64,000 bases of DNA from Aureimonas fodinaquatilis. GTDB taxonomy: Bacteria; Pseudomonadota; Alphaproteobacteria; Rhizobiales; Rhizobiaceae. The DNA lies in assembly GCF_008369445.1 (NCBI RefSeq), contig NZ_VTWH01000003.1:434001-498000 (forward strand). The letters are read 5' to 3'. The notes beneath the pieces were generated by a model. That model was not told the DNA's origin. It made no database searches and saw only the letters and a program-made list of their open reading frames with translations. This document shows positions 63,463-64,000 of the stretch, piece by piece (the first letter of the stretch is position 1; the number at the start of each line of letters is the position of its first letter). Made by a program: the position numbers and the translations under genes.

Positions 63463-64000
63463 CAGGCAGAGGCTCTTTCCGCATCGCGATCAAAAGCACC
63501 GCTGAGAGGGTCCAGTGTGCCGGACCATTCCCATTCTGCCGGCCCGGTCATGATCACATGGTCATCATCCCGCCACTCAATGATCAGGTCGCCGCCGGGA
63601 ACGGTGACCACGATCCGCCGTTCTGCACGGCCTGTTCGCGCTGCCAGTACGGAGGCCGCACAGGCAGCCGAACCGCAGGCGCGTGTCAGGCCGACGCCAC
63701 GTTCCCAGGTTCGCATGGTCAGAGCCGTGGGTCGGGTTACCTGGGCAATCGAGATATTGGCCCGGTCAGGAAACAGCGGATGATGTTCAAGTTGCGAGCC
63801 GTAATTTTCCAGCGCGATGCTGTTGACATCGGCATCGACAAAAAACACCGCATGCGGATTTCCCATGGAGACTACGGCCGCCCTGGAGAATGCCGGGCTT
63901 GCCAGCGGAAATTCAATGAGCGTTGCGTTGGTGTCATCCACCTTTTGCGCCAGTGGAATGCTTTGCCAGTCAAAGCGTGGCTGCCCCATATCCACGGAAA
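63462..64000 (-). CDS. dapF: diaminopimelate epimerase, C-terminal part (cut by window edge)
   Basis: About 178 residues of the C-terminal two thirds. The second catalytic Cys is in [33 protein letters not shown] and [16 protein letters not shown] are also conserved. DapF interconverts LL- and meso-diaminopimelate for lysine and peptidoglycan. The frame runs on past base 64000, so the GTG at 63995 is not the start. It is the first visible gene of dapF-mtaB-ftsY-yciB. Confidence 0.95.
   Translation of the reverse strand, partial: SVDMGQPRFDWQSIPLAQKVDDTNATLIEFPLASPAFSRAAVVSMGNPHAVFFVDADVNSIALENYGSQLEHHPLFPDRANISIAQVTRPTALTMRTWERGVGLTRACGSAACAASVLAARTGRAERRIVVTVPGGDLIIEWRDDDHVIMTGPAEWEWSGTLDPLSGAFDRDAERASA

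Overview
The window is a stretch of chromosome from an alphaproteobacterium, most likely of the order Hyphomicrobiales (Rhizobiales). This rests on gene content and order: dapF-mtaB-ftsY-septation protein A, ccmABCDG beside acnA, tsaD-gpsA-YCII-EVE beside hemC-hemD-mitofilin-hemY, and the DUF1223, DUF2794, IalB and DUF1232 families. It also rests on a short palindromic intergenic repeat that ends in TGCTCTA(A/G), a style typical of that order. The third codon positions are G/C-rich. I cannot name a genus.

Layout. 1-4.8 kb: end of an alpha/beta hydrolase, xthA, a lone cyclic-nucleotide-binding domain protein, an orphan OmpR-type response regulator, an L,D-transpeptidase, a methyltransferase, a 26-residue membrane peptide, and EVE and YCII proteins. 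4.8-13.8 kb: gpsA-tsaD facing away from hemC-hemD, then mitofilin-like and HemY-like membrane proteins and a membrane protein with a ClpP-like domain. 13.9-19.5 kb: an RpiR regulator, a three-gene ABC importer of the Fe3+/organophosphate type and a histidine phosphatase, with a Pho-box-like site in front. 19.5-21.8 kb: an accessory block holding one unfamiliar, possibly nuclease-like gene on the 3' side of tRNA-Ala(CGC). 21.9-32.3 kb: yggT with a decayed DUF167 gene, ppa, metQNI, typA, an M3 oligopeptidase, a MarR regulator and a luciferase-like oxidoreductase. 32.5-44.3 kb: lactate permease, argG, a large MscS channel, a GT8-type glycosyltransferase, LysE, a DUF4415 antitoxin-like protein, rlmN, IalB, DUF1232 and thpR. 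44.4-50.5 kb: tesA divergent from a YbbA/YbbP transporter, a BI-1 protein, a GNAT and DUF2794. 50.6-59.8 kb: DUF1223, acnA, the ccmABCDG operon, an MFS protein with a coupled 46-residue peptide, and DUF533. 59.9-64 kb: septation protein A, ftsY, mtaB and partial dapF.

Most genes are housekeeping. Four things stand out. First, ftsY has its conserved N-terminus in a different frame from the rest of the protein; the two join only through a -1 shift at a run of nine A residues. Second, the dispersed repeat supplies the stop codon of five genes (the CNB gene, hemY, argG, rlmN, mtaB). Third, the RpiR/ABC/phosphatase cluster looks like an importer for a phosphorylated compound rather than for iron. 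Fourth, the gene beside tRNA-Ala differs from its neighbours in codon use and family.

All assignments come from reading the sequence and from general knowledge of the families; no database search was run. Start codons were moved from the longest open frame wherever a Shine-Dalgarno site, signal peptide or family length favoured it.
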